Shown here piece after piece: positions 1 to 11,811 of a stretch of DNA of 64,000 bases. The notes below the pieces were generated by a model that saw only the letters and a program-made list of their open reading frames with translations, did no database searches and was not told the DNA's origin. Location of the stretch: positions 26,158,788 to 26,222,787 of the forward strand of contig OX393581.1 of the NCBI GenBank assembly GCA_947652605.1, written 5' to 3'. Position numbers and translations under genes: made by a program. Position 1 is the stretch's first letter; the number at the start of each line of letters is the position of its first letter. This stretch comes from Elmis aenea (taxonomy: Eukaryota > Arthropoda > Insecta > Coleoptera > Elmidae).

Positions 1-150
1 CCTGTTCATTGGCCTCCGCGATCGCCATGTTTAACGCCTATGGATTACTTTTACATTGATGTTGTTTATGCAACCCTAATGGAAAATATTGACCTTTTTC
101 GCCGTAAAATCAAAAATGCTGTAGACTCTATTTCGAGACAAACTTTCTAA
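1..150 (+). pseudogene. C-terminal remnant of a Tc1/mariner-like transposase
   Basis: Frame 1 reads from the window edge to a TAA at 148-150. It contains HWPPRSPCLTPMDYF followed by VVYATLMENIDLFRRKI. The WPPRSP-LTP-D block is the hallmark of the last catalytic segment of mariner/Tc-type transposases common in arthropods (usually W-P-RSPDLTP-DFFLWG). The Asp of TPMD, equivalent to the third catalytic acidic residue, is kept. The Asp of the usual SPDLTP is Cys here, and the FFLWGYLK stretch seems shortened. The piece therefore looks like a decayed 3' end of a transposon running in from the left. The N-terminal part lies outside the window. Family placement rests on motif recognition only. Confidence 0.7.
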
Positions 151-471
151 AGGCAGTGGATGAAATAAATTTGAGGGCTAACCACTTCATCATACATTTT
201 GCCAGGTTAACCAAACCTCTATCTCCTATATTAGGCGAGATCCTTATTCTGGTCCGAATTAAATGACTAAAGCTGTCTCATTCTAAATTTTATCTCATAT
301 GCCTTTCGTATTTCTAAAATAGTAAATTTTCGGATATTCATTTTAGATAATTGTTTAAAAATTGCTTATTGAGTTGTATTCACACACAACATAACATTGA
401 TCTACCTACTGTTACTTATAGTTAATAAAATAATAATTTTCAGTTAGTCAAAAATAAGTTTAATAACATTT
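151..471. other. AT-rich sequence without recognisable features
   Basis: This stretch lies between the transposase remnant and the first hAT MITE. It may include the 3' untranslated end of the mariner-like element, but I saw no terminal inverted repeat or ORF. Confidence 0.4.
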
Positions 472-479
472 CCTTAAAT

Positions 480-756
480 GAGTGGTTTCCAACCTGTGGG
501 GTGCGCCTCCCTAGGGTGGCGCAAGACTGTTGCAAGTGGTGGCGCGCAGCTGTTACCAAAATATCATTTATGAATACAAACAAACAAAAAGAACTTTATT
601 TATACAAAATATGGTGTATTGTTTTGTAGCCCAATAACTAATTATAATATCAGGACAGTATTTATGAAATTAGATTGTTACGAAAAGTGAGGGAGGCGCA
701 ATTTTTTTTTTATGGAAAAAAGGGGGGCGAAGGTACAAAAAGGTTGGAAACCACTG
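480..756. mobile_element. hAT-type MITE, about 277 bp
   Basis: The ends are inverted copies: AGTGGTTTCCAACCT on the left and AGGTTGGAAACCACT on the right. This matches the CAGTGGTT-CCAACC end typical of non-autonomous hAT elements. The flanks ccttaaat (472-479) and ctttaatt (757-764) resemble an 8-bp target duplication with two mismatches. The interior has G-rich/C-rich subterminal stretches (gggtggcgcaag and gggaggcgcaa) and no ORF. It is a non-autonomous, aged insertion in the long intron upstream of the eyg exons. Confidence 0.75.
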
Positions 757-764
757 CTTTAATT

Positions 765-3469
765 ACCTATTAAGCAAAACGATTTAGTGATATTTTCCCA
801 GATTCAAAAATATACTTCTATAGGTAAATATGTTTCGTAAAGTTATACTAAATTAATATTCAAAAATTATACTTCTATTTGTTTAGATATTCGTAAGCAT
901 AGGTCGAAAGTTGAAATCGAAAGACAATTAATCAAGGTTTTTTTTTCCTTACATTGTTGAACAGTGTATAAAGGCGTGTTGGGTTCTGGTCCCTGGGCAA
1001 TTATGGAAGTAGCTCACTTATAACGATCTAAAATCGTATCGCTTTAGGTTTAAAGGTTTTCGAGATATCTTGATCATGAATTGATAATCGGAAAACAACA
1101 GATTATTTTGTTTGAAAAAATAGATAAAAACTAGAATTAGTCCGTGGATAACGAAATCGGAACTTTAGGTGTCAGCCAACTGCTTATCTTATCAATCGCC
1201 TATTATTTTAATATTAAAAACGGTTTTGTGTTAAGGACATTTGAAGGCCCAATGTTTCTGAAATATAAATTATATACAGTGTGACCGATTTCAAAGCGGA
1301 TCACCCCTATAAAAAGTTTATTTATGATCCGAACATCCGAACATCAAAAACTGTACTTGGGCACCCTATTTAAAAATTCAGTTTACACACACAAAGCCTA
1401 CTATGATTTTTTTTCGTTGTCAAAAATGGCAAAATTTGTTTAGCCACTTTTTTATTTAAAATTAGTCACATTAGTCACCACTGGATTTGATATTATTTTG
1501 CCTCTATTATTAAATAGAATGTGTAACACTCATTTTGTTTTTCTTTTGTTAAGTTGCCGTGATTTTATTTTTAATATGTGCAATTTTATATTCCTATTAC
1601 TATTGTACTATTACTGCGTTCCGTGATTTTATTTAATACCTAATTAGTAAACATATTTTGTTCCTAAAATTATTTATTAATTTATTATTACATTATTAAA
1701 ACTTATTAGAAATAAAAAATTGTATACATAGGTAGGGGCGCAAATTTACCCTCCTGCCTCAGGTGAAATTACCTCTAGGCCCGGCTTTGCCTATAGGTCA
1801 TTTATTTTGATTGAACAGATATGCTTAGACACATCGATTGAGTTTATTATTTGTTAAATTTATTTATTAAGTACATATTTTTTATAGCGACGATATTTGC
1901 AACTCGATACACGTAAAATAAGAGAAGCATAATTCAATTTGACTTAAATTCCCACACCTTTTCCTATAATTATTTAGATTATTGGCCTATAGCAATTAGT
2001 TTTATATAACATATTGGAAATCTGCATCTTTACACTTATTGAAATGTGAAATGAACGCTATCATTTGGTGCAACTGCAGTAGAATAGAAATGCAAACGTA
2101 TTTTTGGTGACTTTAACGTCAGGTCAAACGAGGAACTTTAGATCGCGATTCATATGGTTTAAAATATTGAAACATAATGCGAACAATTTACGTATTTCTT
2201 TTGCTCTTCAGTTATTGTCGGATTTAATCGAAGCAATATTTTGATAAACGGTCCTTTGCATTCAGAGTTGGGTTGGTCCGGTCGAGAGCCCGAAGGTAAA
2301 TGGCAACCCACCTATAGTAATTACACTGTGACTGATGAATGATTAATAATTGTATATTTATCATGTAGCAGCATTGATCATGATCACACTTGTATGCGAG
2401 TTGGTTGATACTATCTGAGCGGCATGATTTATCTAACACATTAATTCCTTATTCATCCCTTAGGCACAAAAACACCTATCAATAAATTTCGTCTTGCGAG
2501 AATTCTTTATTGAAACCGTAAGCATTTAAGACTGATTCTGATTATGAGAACAAATTTTTCATGCTCTCTAAAAATCAATTTCCTCTATAGATCTCATGTG
2601 GCGATTCACGTCTTGTTAATTATGTCCTATATAAATCTAGACAAGATTTTGAAATTCTTTGTTGAATCATACAAAATTGAGCTAAATTTACATACTAATA
2701 TACAAGGTGTTTGAAATTCGAGTTTAAGTATGAGGATTTCGCTTATTATAGGTACCTATTCGTAACAGCTAGATGCTAGAGTATAGATTTAAATTTACAA
2801 AGCTGCTAAATTTGGTGTTTATTAATAATCCGAAGAGAAACTGTAAATATCTCAATTGTCAAACGGTATTCGAAATTAAGTATTAGGAATAGGTAATCGG
2901 AAAATACATATTTGAAAATCGCTCATAACTTCTTTGGTTTATAAAATATTTCAAATGTGTAAGTCTAAGCAACTTTTTAAATCGGATCAAATGTTAATCA
3001 CAAAATTTTCCTCGTTCGATTCGTTTTTGCTTTATGACAACCAACTTTATTTTTTCTTATAAGAGCAATTTTTGTCATTTACATAATCAGATAATTTTTT
3101 TTCTGAATTTATTGATGTAGGTATGTATCACCTATGGTTTTTTACTTCTACATTCATTGTCAAATTTGGAAAATTGCGTTTTGGACAACAACTACTATAA
3201 ATTAGGTAAGCCGTTCTTGGTAGTTTTTGTCGTTTCCATGACAATCAATCAACTAACTAAAAATTTTAAAAGCTTATTATGTGCTTGTCATCATAATAAA
3301 TTCGTATAAATGAACATTCGGAAAATTATCAAAGATAAATAGCGCGGGTTCTGAACACTAAGAAACGTTTGCAGTTATGCATTGCACGGAAGAAGTAACA
3401 AAATTAAATTGGAAGTGAAATCTAACCATAAATTTGTAAAGCACTAATAGCTACAGTTTTGCTATAAAC
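765..3469. other. Non-coding, probably intron of the eyg-like gene
   Basis: The stretch is AT-rich with stops in all frames. The only structured pieces I saw are a block at 2585-2690 that recurs at 5562-5680 (listed separately) and a short GC-richer tract at 1735-1800 ending in ggcccggctttgcc, which looks like the decayed end of a hAT element without a matching partner. No exon for the upstream part of the RED domain was recognised. Confidence 0.45.
2585..2690 (+). repeat. Direct repeat, copy 1 (partner at 5562-5680)
   Basis: About 105 bp, containing acgtcttgttaatt, tataaatcta, acaagattttgaaat and aatcatacaaaattgag in order, matches 5562-5680 in the same orientation with scattered substitutions. 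No terminal structure is visible, so it could be an old repeat or a duplicated piece of intron. Confidence 0.7.
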
Positions 3470-3477
3470 TCAGCTCT

Positions 3478-5098
3478 CAGGGCCGCCGCGTGCTTATGAG
3501 CCGCCCCTGTGCAAACTTTAAAAAACCGCCCCCCCCCATGAATGTAAATAAAAAATCAAATTTTTTTGTCATTATTAATAATAAATATTATAGTATAAAA
3601 ACAATAAGACTAAAAAAAAACAAATATATCACATATGTATGAATAGTCAAGTATAAAATTAAACCTATGTACAACAAGATCAGTTTGATGAACCACATAT
3701 ATAATGATGAAACGAATCACACCATAATGTCACTAGAAGTTGCAGTCTTACAATTTAAGAAATTTTGGATTCTGATTCAATGAACCCAAAACTTTTGTTA
3801 GCGATCCGAGTACTTGGCCAAAATATGTAACCATAAAAATCAGAGATTGTTTGATTGAAAATTGTTCTCGTCAAGTAATAGGGATTATCCTAAAGACGAG
3901 AATGATATTATTATCGAATGTTACCAAACTGAGAAAAACTTACAAGAAGTTATTAAGTTTTTTCAAAATCGTGATAAACGGTATTTTATTATCATTTTAA
4001 AATATTTAATGATCAACATACGCTACTTACTAATGAATACGGTTGTCTTGATTGGAAACGGTTTAAATTATAGCGAACTTCAAATGTCGTTAAGTAATAA
4101 ACGTTGATTCAACACAACAAGATAATACGAAACTAAAAACGTATCCAAACATCACAAAAAATAATATATGTATATAATACAAATTATTTGGATAACAAAA
4201 TATAAAATAAAATCATTCCTGAAGTCATAAAACAAAATATTTTACAAATATTGTTCTTTCTTGATACCACCCTAAGCCGGGTCCACATTTGCGAGCAAAA
4301 GTGAGAGCCGAACCTAGCGCAATCCATCATTTCAGCGAACCTGCCTCTTAATAGTTAAATACGACCACAGGTTCGCGAGTGCAACAAAACCGGTCAGCCA
4401 AGTGTTGGTATTTAGCAGGCTCGCTAAAATGATGGATTGCGCTAGGTTCGGCTCACTTTTGCTCGCAAATGTGGACCTGGCTTTAGATTTGAGTCACACA
4501 GAACAATTGATACAATATTTGGAATTAAGATAAATTCCAGAGCTTCTTTTTATTCATGTGTTGCAACGCTGTACTGTACTTATAAAAATAAATTAACAGA
4601 AACGTTTCCAAATACTGCCATTGTATTGCGTATTTATTAACCGCTACCCGTATCTGTAGCTTCCGGGGAAATTAGTTTTTCAAAGCTTAAATGAATAAAA
4701 ACGACAACAATGTCCAAAGAACGTTTAGGAGGATAATTTACATATAAATGAAATATCCAAAATCAAATTTGTACTCTTCGTGCTTTTAATGCCACAAAAG
4801 TTTTAATTAATTCACTTATTCGTGAAGGGTTTATTTGCCCGGAACTTGTCGGCTTTCTCCGTAAAGAGGCCATAGGCCTGTAGTTTATACCCATATTTGT
4901 GTGGCATCATCCCCTATCGTAAAATTGTATTAATTAAAATTCTGAAGTGAATGATTTGAACAATCTGGCGTTTTGGCACGAATTGAAAATAAATATAATA
5001 CAAAATATGCAAAACTTAAATTATTCATGAATTTGCCGCCCCTTGATGAGCCGCCCTTGTGCGGTGCACAACCTGCCCACCTACACGCGGCGGCCCTG
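3478..5098. mobile_element. hAT-type element, 1621 bp, exact 8-bp target duplication
   Basis: The left end CAGGGCCGCCGCGTG and the right end CACGCGGCGGCCCTG are inverted copies. Both sides carry the same 8 bp, tcagctct (3470-3477 and 5099-5106), as hAT insertion predicts. Subterminal copies of atgagccgccc(c/t)tgtgc occur near both ends. The interior holds short reading frames, for example 3862-4107 on + and an open minus stretch around 4810-4890, that may be transposase debris, but no hAT catalytic motif could be identified. A smaller foldback (4274-4483) is nested inside it. Probably immobile. Confidence 0.85.
4274..4483. repeat. Nested foldback, about 70-bp arms
   Basis: The left arm (4274-4346) and right arm (4414-4483) are near-perfect inverted copies, sharing gtccacatttgcgagcaaaa and gcgcaatccatcatt. 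The loop is about 67 bp. It lies inside the 1.6-kb hAT element, so it inserted later. The flanks are TAA on the left and TTTA on the right. This hints at a PIF/Harbinger-like TWA target, but it is not exact. It has no coding capacity. Confidence 0.8.
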
Positions 5099-5106
5099 TC
5101 AGCTCT

Positions 5107-6903
5107 TTAGAGGTTTCTATAATAAAAAAATAAGCGGAAAGGCATGTCGGAGTATATCCGACATTGGACCGCAGGCGGTAAAATATGCTGTCGAATATAT
5201 TCCGACACAGAACCCGTAATGGTTAAAAAAGAATATGGTTTATTTAAAAAATTACTACTGCACATTTTTCTTCTAGTTTAAGATAGGTATAGGTACCTAC
5301 ATACATGAATATTGCTATACTTTATAATAAATTAACATATTTATAGCTTTTATCCTGACCAATTGTTTTATATCAATTAGTGCAACGGAAATATTTAAAA
5401 ATTAAAATGTCGATAATTTCAGTTTTTCGACTATATTCAGTGCGGTATAGAATAGTTATAGAACATTATTTTGTGAAATAAGTAAATTTTGCACCATTAA
5501 CCGACTTTGTATTTTTAATGGTTAAGAAATTGCCAATGTTGAGCCTCACATTTCAGACACACTGTAGATCTGATATGACGTTACGTCTTGTTAATTGTGT
5601 TCTTTATAAATCTAAACAAGATTTTGAAATGGTTTGTTCAATCATACAAAATAATATTTACAAAATTGAGCTAAATTACCGTACTTAAATATATTATTTA
5701 TTGACCACGAGAGCGTGACGTTTAAAAATGATATTCAATTATAAATTTGTGTGAAATTGTAATGTGCTAGAAATGGAACGGAGATAGCAGGACATTTTCT
5801 ATTAAGAACTACGCTTAAGTGACAAAGTAACCTTGCCTACAATTACAGTTTTGAGTTGTGTGTCGAATTGAATAAGCATGACAAATTGTGTTGTTGAATT
5901 GTAGCGGCCGCTCGTTCAGACACAGTTACATAAAGTTATAATTTAAAGTATGTGTTTTCCAGTATTTCAGAGAATAGCTGCACGTTATCGCTGTACTTCA
6001 ATCGAGGCAACAGTGTAGATATATTAGCACAATCTAATACTTCATTGAACATTTTAATCATTAAACGATTTTATGGAAAATTTCAAATCAATATTTTTAT
6101 TTCACGCAAATTACTTTTCTGACCGTTTGTCATAAATACCGGAATTTCATTTTAATCATTTGCGATAAATCGCATTGTGCTTATAGCTTGCCTTATATAA
6201 AAAAAAATCATTTATGGAAATATAACTAATAAGCGGAAAAGGCTGCTTACCATAAAATAAGACGCTCACTGAAACGAATTTTTACTGTTTAATCTTAACA
6301 ATCACATACATCCTTCCTTTACAAGAGGTAATGTTCACAATCGACTATCATTTTGCAAACGGAATTAAGCTTTATAGATACTGCAATACAATAGCGGTAT
6401 AACAAGTGAATAATGAGTTAATTTAAAATATTAGTTCGTATACATTTCTGTTTTATATAGAATTTGCAGTATCATGTTATAAAGGTCGTTCATAGCACTT
6501 ACCGTATTTAGGAATTTAATTGCACCCAACAAATATTTCTTGCATAGCCGCAAAAAGGGTATTAACTGAACAATAATTTTTAATGCATTTTAATAAATAA
6601 CCTTCAACTGTTTTTTTTACTAAGTCAATACAAAAGCAAGTAAGGAAACCTAATACTAAAGACAATTTCGTGTTATAACATTAACTTAAATGTATTATAG
6701 CGTGTGTTACTGATTTTATACGAAGTATAAAAAATCATTTTAAGTTATTATGAAAGAAAACTTACCTAGCCCTTGCGACCAATTTTAAAGTTACTTTAAC
6801 AGATGAGCCGTTAAGAGTGATTTAAGTCAATTTTTGAAAACAAATAAATTTTAATGTGATCTTATCTGTAAAAACAACCAAAATTATTATTTAAAATCCC
6901 TTA
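5107..6903. other. Non-coding, probably intron of the eyg-like gene
   Basis: AT-rich, with no supported ORF. It contains the second copy of the 2.6-kb repeat (5562-5680) and otherwise nothing recognisable. Confidence 0.45.
5562..5680 (+). repeat. Direct repeat, copy 2 (partner at 2585-2690)
   Basis: Same orientation as copy 1. It has an extra ~15 bp in which acaaaat-type sequence is locally duplicated before attgagctaaatt. The 1.6-kb hAT element lies between the two copies. Confidence 0.7.
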
Positions 6904-6905
6904 TA

Positions 6906-7960
6906 CAGGGTGGTCCACTTTTTTGACAGTCGATACAAAAACTTATTTTAAAGCGAATATTTTATATGAACATGGGTTCAGAAACGCTTCATTTTAAAGA
7001 TACAGGATTGAAATTTTCAAAAAAATATCGATAATGTTTCTCAACCAGTAAATATATTTAAACCAAATTTGGTATACAGCACCACATTACAGGTTACCAT
7101 ATTCGGTGAGAATGTGAACCCCCACAAGCAACCAGTGGCGGAGTTATGGGGGTTCAAATTCAATAATTTTTATAAAAAAACTAGTACGTCCCTGTTTAAA
7201 ATCAAACTCGAACTTTTTTGGTAGAATATTTTATTCTAAACAAAAAGTGTCTCTTGGCTTTTCTTCGTATCAGTCACCGTTTGGCGCAAAATTTTATTTA
7301 TTTTACTATTTTCGCCAAAAATTTGCTCATAAATTCGATCTAAAAATATTGCTAATATTCGAAATAAAGAAGTAATTACCGATTTTTGCAGTTTTTAATA
7401 ACAGAACATGCTAATAATGAGGGAAGAAGTTCCGCTAAATTAACGATTAATGAGCATTTACTCTGCAATTTGCAATTTTCTGCTTTTCGCGATATTTTTA
7501 GATCGAACTTATACATATATAAACAAATTTTTCGCGAAAATAGTAGGAGTACAATATATCAAATATCGCGCCAAACGGTGGTAGATACGAAGAAAAGTCA
7601 AGAGACACTTTTTGTTTAGAATAAAATGTTCTACCAAAAACAAGTTCGAGTTTGATTTTTAACAGCGCTGTACTTGTTTTTTATAAAATTTATTGAAATT
7701 GAACCCCCATAACTCCGCCACTGGTTGCTTGTGGGGGTTCACATTCTTACCTATAAGGTGGTGCTGTATACCAAATTTGGATTAAATATATCTACTGGTT
7801 AAGAAACGCTTTAACATTATCGATATTTTTTCGAAAATTTCAACACCCTGTATCTTTGAAATGAAGCGTTTTTGGACCCATGTTCATATGAAACTTTGGC
7901 TTTAAAATAAGTTTTTGTATCGACTGTTAAAGTCCTGCTACAAAAAAGTGGACCACCCTG
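6906..7960 (+). mobile_element. Tc1/mariner-like long foldback element, copy 1 (1055 bp)
   Basis: The ends are CAGGGTGGTCCAC and GTGGACCACCCTG, each flanked by TA (6904-6905 and 7961-7962), the target signature of Tc1/mariner-type elements. The similarity of the two halves extends far inward. Blocks such as tttggtatacagcacca, gtgaacccccacaag and ccagtggcggagttatgg occur in inverted form in the right half, giving arms of roughly 450-470 bp around a unique loop at about 7361-7490. No transposase is encoded. The 77-aa frame at 7386-7619 is a by-product of the loop and arm. A second copy, with its loop in the opposite orientation, is at 43853-44922. Confidence 0.85.
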
Positions 7961-7962
7961 TA

Positions 7963-10900
7963 TAGGCAATGAAACAGTTAAGATGATTAAGGTTTTGCAA
8001 GGATGTTTATTTTAAAACTATGTCACTAAAATCAAAAACTCATCAAGACATGATAAATGTTCCATCATATTTCTATAACTCCTGTTCATAATGAATGCAG
8101 TAAAATGCTAAATTATAAATAAAACTTTTAATTATATATTATTTTTTTATGTCTTCAAACAATTTTTTAATTATATTTAACTTTTATTTTTTATTAAATT
8201 ATTTTAATGTAATAGCACAATATTTTGTTGTTAATAGTAATAAGGATAATTGAACTAAAATATCAGCCGTTTAATTACCATTTACAATTAGGTATCAGTT
8301 AATTTTGAAAGCGGGGTAAGTCTACTTCGGTATAACAAAATCTTTATTTTGTACAACCATTACTGACAAACATTATCGGATTAGAAATTTACATTATCTA
8401 ACGCCACAAATTAAATAAAAGTTGTCTATTAAAGCTTACCAACAGTTTTGGATTTATTAAAACGCAAACCCTTAAATATTTCGCAATTACAAAAAATGAA
8501 CTTTCAAAATAAACCGCTCATTTTGATGGTACTGGTCGTAATTTTTGTGTGCCTGATCGTGAAAGCGTTTTTTGAGTGAAAAATAAAAACTACATCAACA
8601 TTATATTTAACAGACTCTTTGAAACATACAAGCTTTAAATGAATTTTATGTAATTGTATGTAACAGCATTCGTTTATAAAAGATTTACCCTAAAATGTGT
8701 AAAAACATTTTGATTTACTAAGATATCTGAATGAAATACTGTTTATAAAAATAATTAATTGTGTCAGGTAATATAATTTTAATAAGCAATACCTACCTAA
8801 AAAGTTTGTCTGTATAAAATCTGTGCACATAATTGTCTACAAATATGTATTATGGCATACGATATAAAGTAAAAATTATTTATTCAAATAAAAGTTTAAA
8901 AAGTAATTTACTGACGAAAAGTAAAAGAATAGACTTTTTAAAAGGTGATTTTTTATTTAAAGTATATTATTAATTTTGTAATAAAACTTGTATTTATATT
9001 GAAAGTTTTAAACATGCAAATTATATTAAAAATCTTACCTAGTCGCTATTAATACCTCAAAAAAAAAACGATGTTTTATCATCTATCTTAGAATGTCTGC
9101 TTTAATTTGTAGTTACAAACTCATATTTTGTATTCTCGTTGTTAACAATTGTACTGAATTCCATTTTTATTTTTTGCTTTTTAATTCGTGAGCGACTCCT
9201 GGCAGTTAATATGATAACGGAAGTTATTCAATACTTGGATAATTATATCAAACAGGTTTTAAAATGGTAATTTTAGAAGGTGTCACAGAAAATGTTCTCA
9301 GCATCTTGCAAACAATAAAAAGCATGCAAAAAAATTGGTAAAGAATGTTTAAGAGGGGATATTGGCAAGTAAGTTTAACAGTGCAAATGGGAAGCGTCTG
9401 TTACGCATTTTATTGTTAAAATAATGTTAAGTGGGCAAAGCTGTTTTAATTTCATAACCGATTACAAAAAGAGCTAAATAACCATAGGGATTTTCAATAC
9501 AAAAATACAATAAAAAACTGGGTTTTAAATTGTGCCCAATATCACCACAATAATTATCAACCTAACGGCAAATGTTACAGACTTTCTCAATCGTTTCGTG
9601 CTATCAATTAAACCTCAGTGCTCTGCAGATTTTATTGTGATATGTTCTTCCCGACAAAATTGTTTTAGTTATTTTTACTTTATCTGACAACACTAGTTTT
9701 TAATTTTAATTAAATAAATTGTTACTTTGTAATATGCGTCGCAAGTTATATAGGAGTAGTACCTACCTACTTACTCCATGGTTTATTTATTCCAGTTAAA
9801 TCACGTAATTGCGTACAAAAGCTGCACAAAATTAAACGGAAATTAACAATTTACAAATAAATCAGTGAAGCCTTAAATTTGACTTTCCGGTAAGATTTGT
9901 TTTCTTTTGGCGATAACCAATTCTGCATATCAGGCTTTTAGCTTTTAATTGTCTCTTTAAAAGTCTAGTTACCAGGTTTTGATACGCGCTTTTAATGAAA
10001 GCATTTATTGCGTTGCAATATTCTTATAAAATTGTCCAAATAGGATACTAAAGTACCTAAAAATTGCGCCGAGCATTCATTGTCATAGGCTTACGGTACA
10101 GTACAGACACTTTCTTTTATTTCACTATCCGTAAGCAATTTATATTCGACAAACTCAAAAATACGTCATTAGTAAAGCTTGCGTTTTTAGTGTTTGCTAT
10201 AGCTTTGGCTCTTTGCTTTGTAGAAAATTTGGATTTCTTCTTTGTTTATCCAAATATAAAGAACCAATCGCAATACCTTAGCCTGTACTTAGCTCAAAAG
10301 TTTATAGCTTGGCGGCAGTTTAGGCCAAAGGATCATAAATGTAAGTTTGTTCATGTTAACTTTAGGAGCTAACAATGTTGCTACGAAAAAAAAAGCCTGG
10401 GTTTGCTTCATTTAAAATAATTTTCTGGAACAAAAATTTGAATATAATTTATTGATTATTGTAAAAATGTGATTCGTTAGGTACTTTAAGATTTTTGAAA
10501 ACGACAGTTCAACACAAGTTAACCAAGTTTAAAACATGTAAATCTACAACAATCCGAAAAAAGAAGTTATAAACGATATTTAACAAAATCATGTACCTAT
10601 CTATTTTTGAATACTATGTAGGGTTTTATATTTGTAGTAACGTAAAGAAGCAATTTGTATATTGTGCACACCTGCGTTATAATATCACTTATTACGAAGA
10701 ACAAGTAAACAAATGGTGTAGTAAAAGTTATTAAAGAATAACAATGCAATCTTTTTGACGCCATAGATATTTGGCTTTTTAATAAATTAAACTTTGTCCT
10801 TCGAAACCTATTGGCCATTGTTGGATATCACAAAAGAATTGCCTACTCACAATGGCTCTATACTTTAATAAACGGTTAAAATGTAGTCTTAACAATACAA

Positions 10901-11811
10901 CACAATACGCGGAAAGTTGTAAACCAAAATATATTTAGACCTGATTGATTATCGTAACAATCAAGCGCAATATGAAATGAATGGAATGAAGTTTTTTGCA
11001 TGAAGTTTGTAATATACCAATGGAAAGTTTGCAGCTTTATGCGTTTAAATATGTACCAGAAGTAAGTGTTTCTGTGCGGTCTTGGAGGAATATCTAAAAA
11101 ATTTTAGTACCGCATGTACAATTTATTTACAAAATTTATTCCGACCAGGCAGAATTCCGCTGGCGACAATTCTCGCTTGGTTGATCGGTCTCACGGCCAC
11201 CTGTAGAAATGCTACCCTTACTTTACGATTATTTCCGCGCCATAGGGGGCGAGATTGCTCTCTTCTCATCTCAACTACGACAAATGAAATCGAAATTTAA
11301 CGTTAACTAGATTGCTTAGCGGAGCGTTCAACATAATGTGTGGAGTGCTCCTTGTCAAGTGATTGCTCTTGAACATCCGTTTCAAACTCGACTTAAAAGT
11401 TGCATCTAAGGAGAGTTCAAAAAAAGAACAAGCCGAAGAGCACTTCAAAAACCATGACGCTTTACACTGATGCCATTGTCGGAAATCGGTCTCTTGAAGT
11501 GGCGGGTGTACTTAACCTGGGAACGGATTAATCAAGTTTGCTTTGGAAGGCCTAAACAAACAGACACGCCAGTCATTACGCTTGCTCACTAACAATAGCA
11601 CACTACAAAACACTTGCGAGTCGCAATTACAATAATTTCATCTTGATCGTCGAAATTTTCTTAGAAACGTCAGATGACCGTAACTTTTACTTTTCGAATA
11701 ATGGTTATCTGTTTCATAATGACGGGATAATGTTTGCAAGGCGCGGAAAAATATCAATACGATAGAGTAAGCAACTAATGGCCTTTTGTAATTAAATGTA
11801 ATTTGTTGCAG
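7963..11811. other. Non-coding, 3' part of the long intron before the eyg-like exons
   Basis: AT-rich to about 11000, then somewhat more balanced in base content up to the splice acceptor (tttgttgcag ending at 11811). A 102-codon frame at 10064-10372 with a TTG start shows no known motif and is expected by chance at this composition. The last 800 bp could hold regulatory sequence, but nothing specific can be named. Confidence 0.5.

Noticed and set aside
1256..1310. cagtgtgaccgatttc near gcggatcacccctata
   Set aside because: Looks like a possible short inverted pair of a CAGGGTG-type element but the match is too poor.
10064..10372. 102-codon + frame with a hydrophobic middle
   Set aside because: It starts with TTG, has no known motif and no codon or composition change against its surroundings. 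A few frames of this length are expected by chance in 64 kb of AT-rich DNA.
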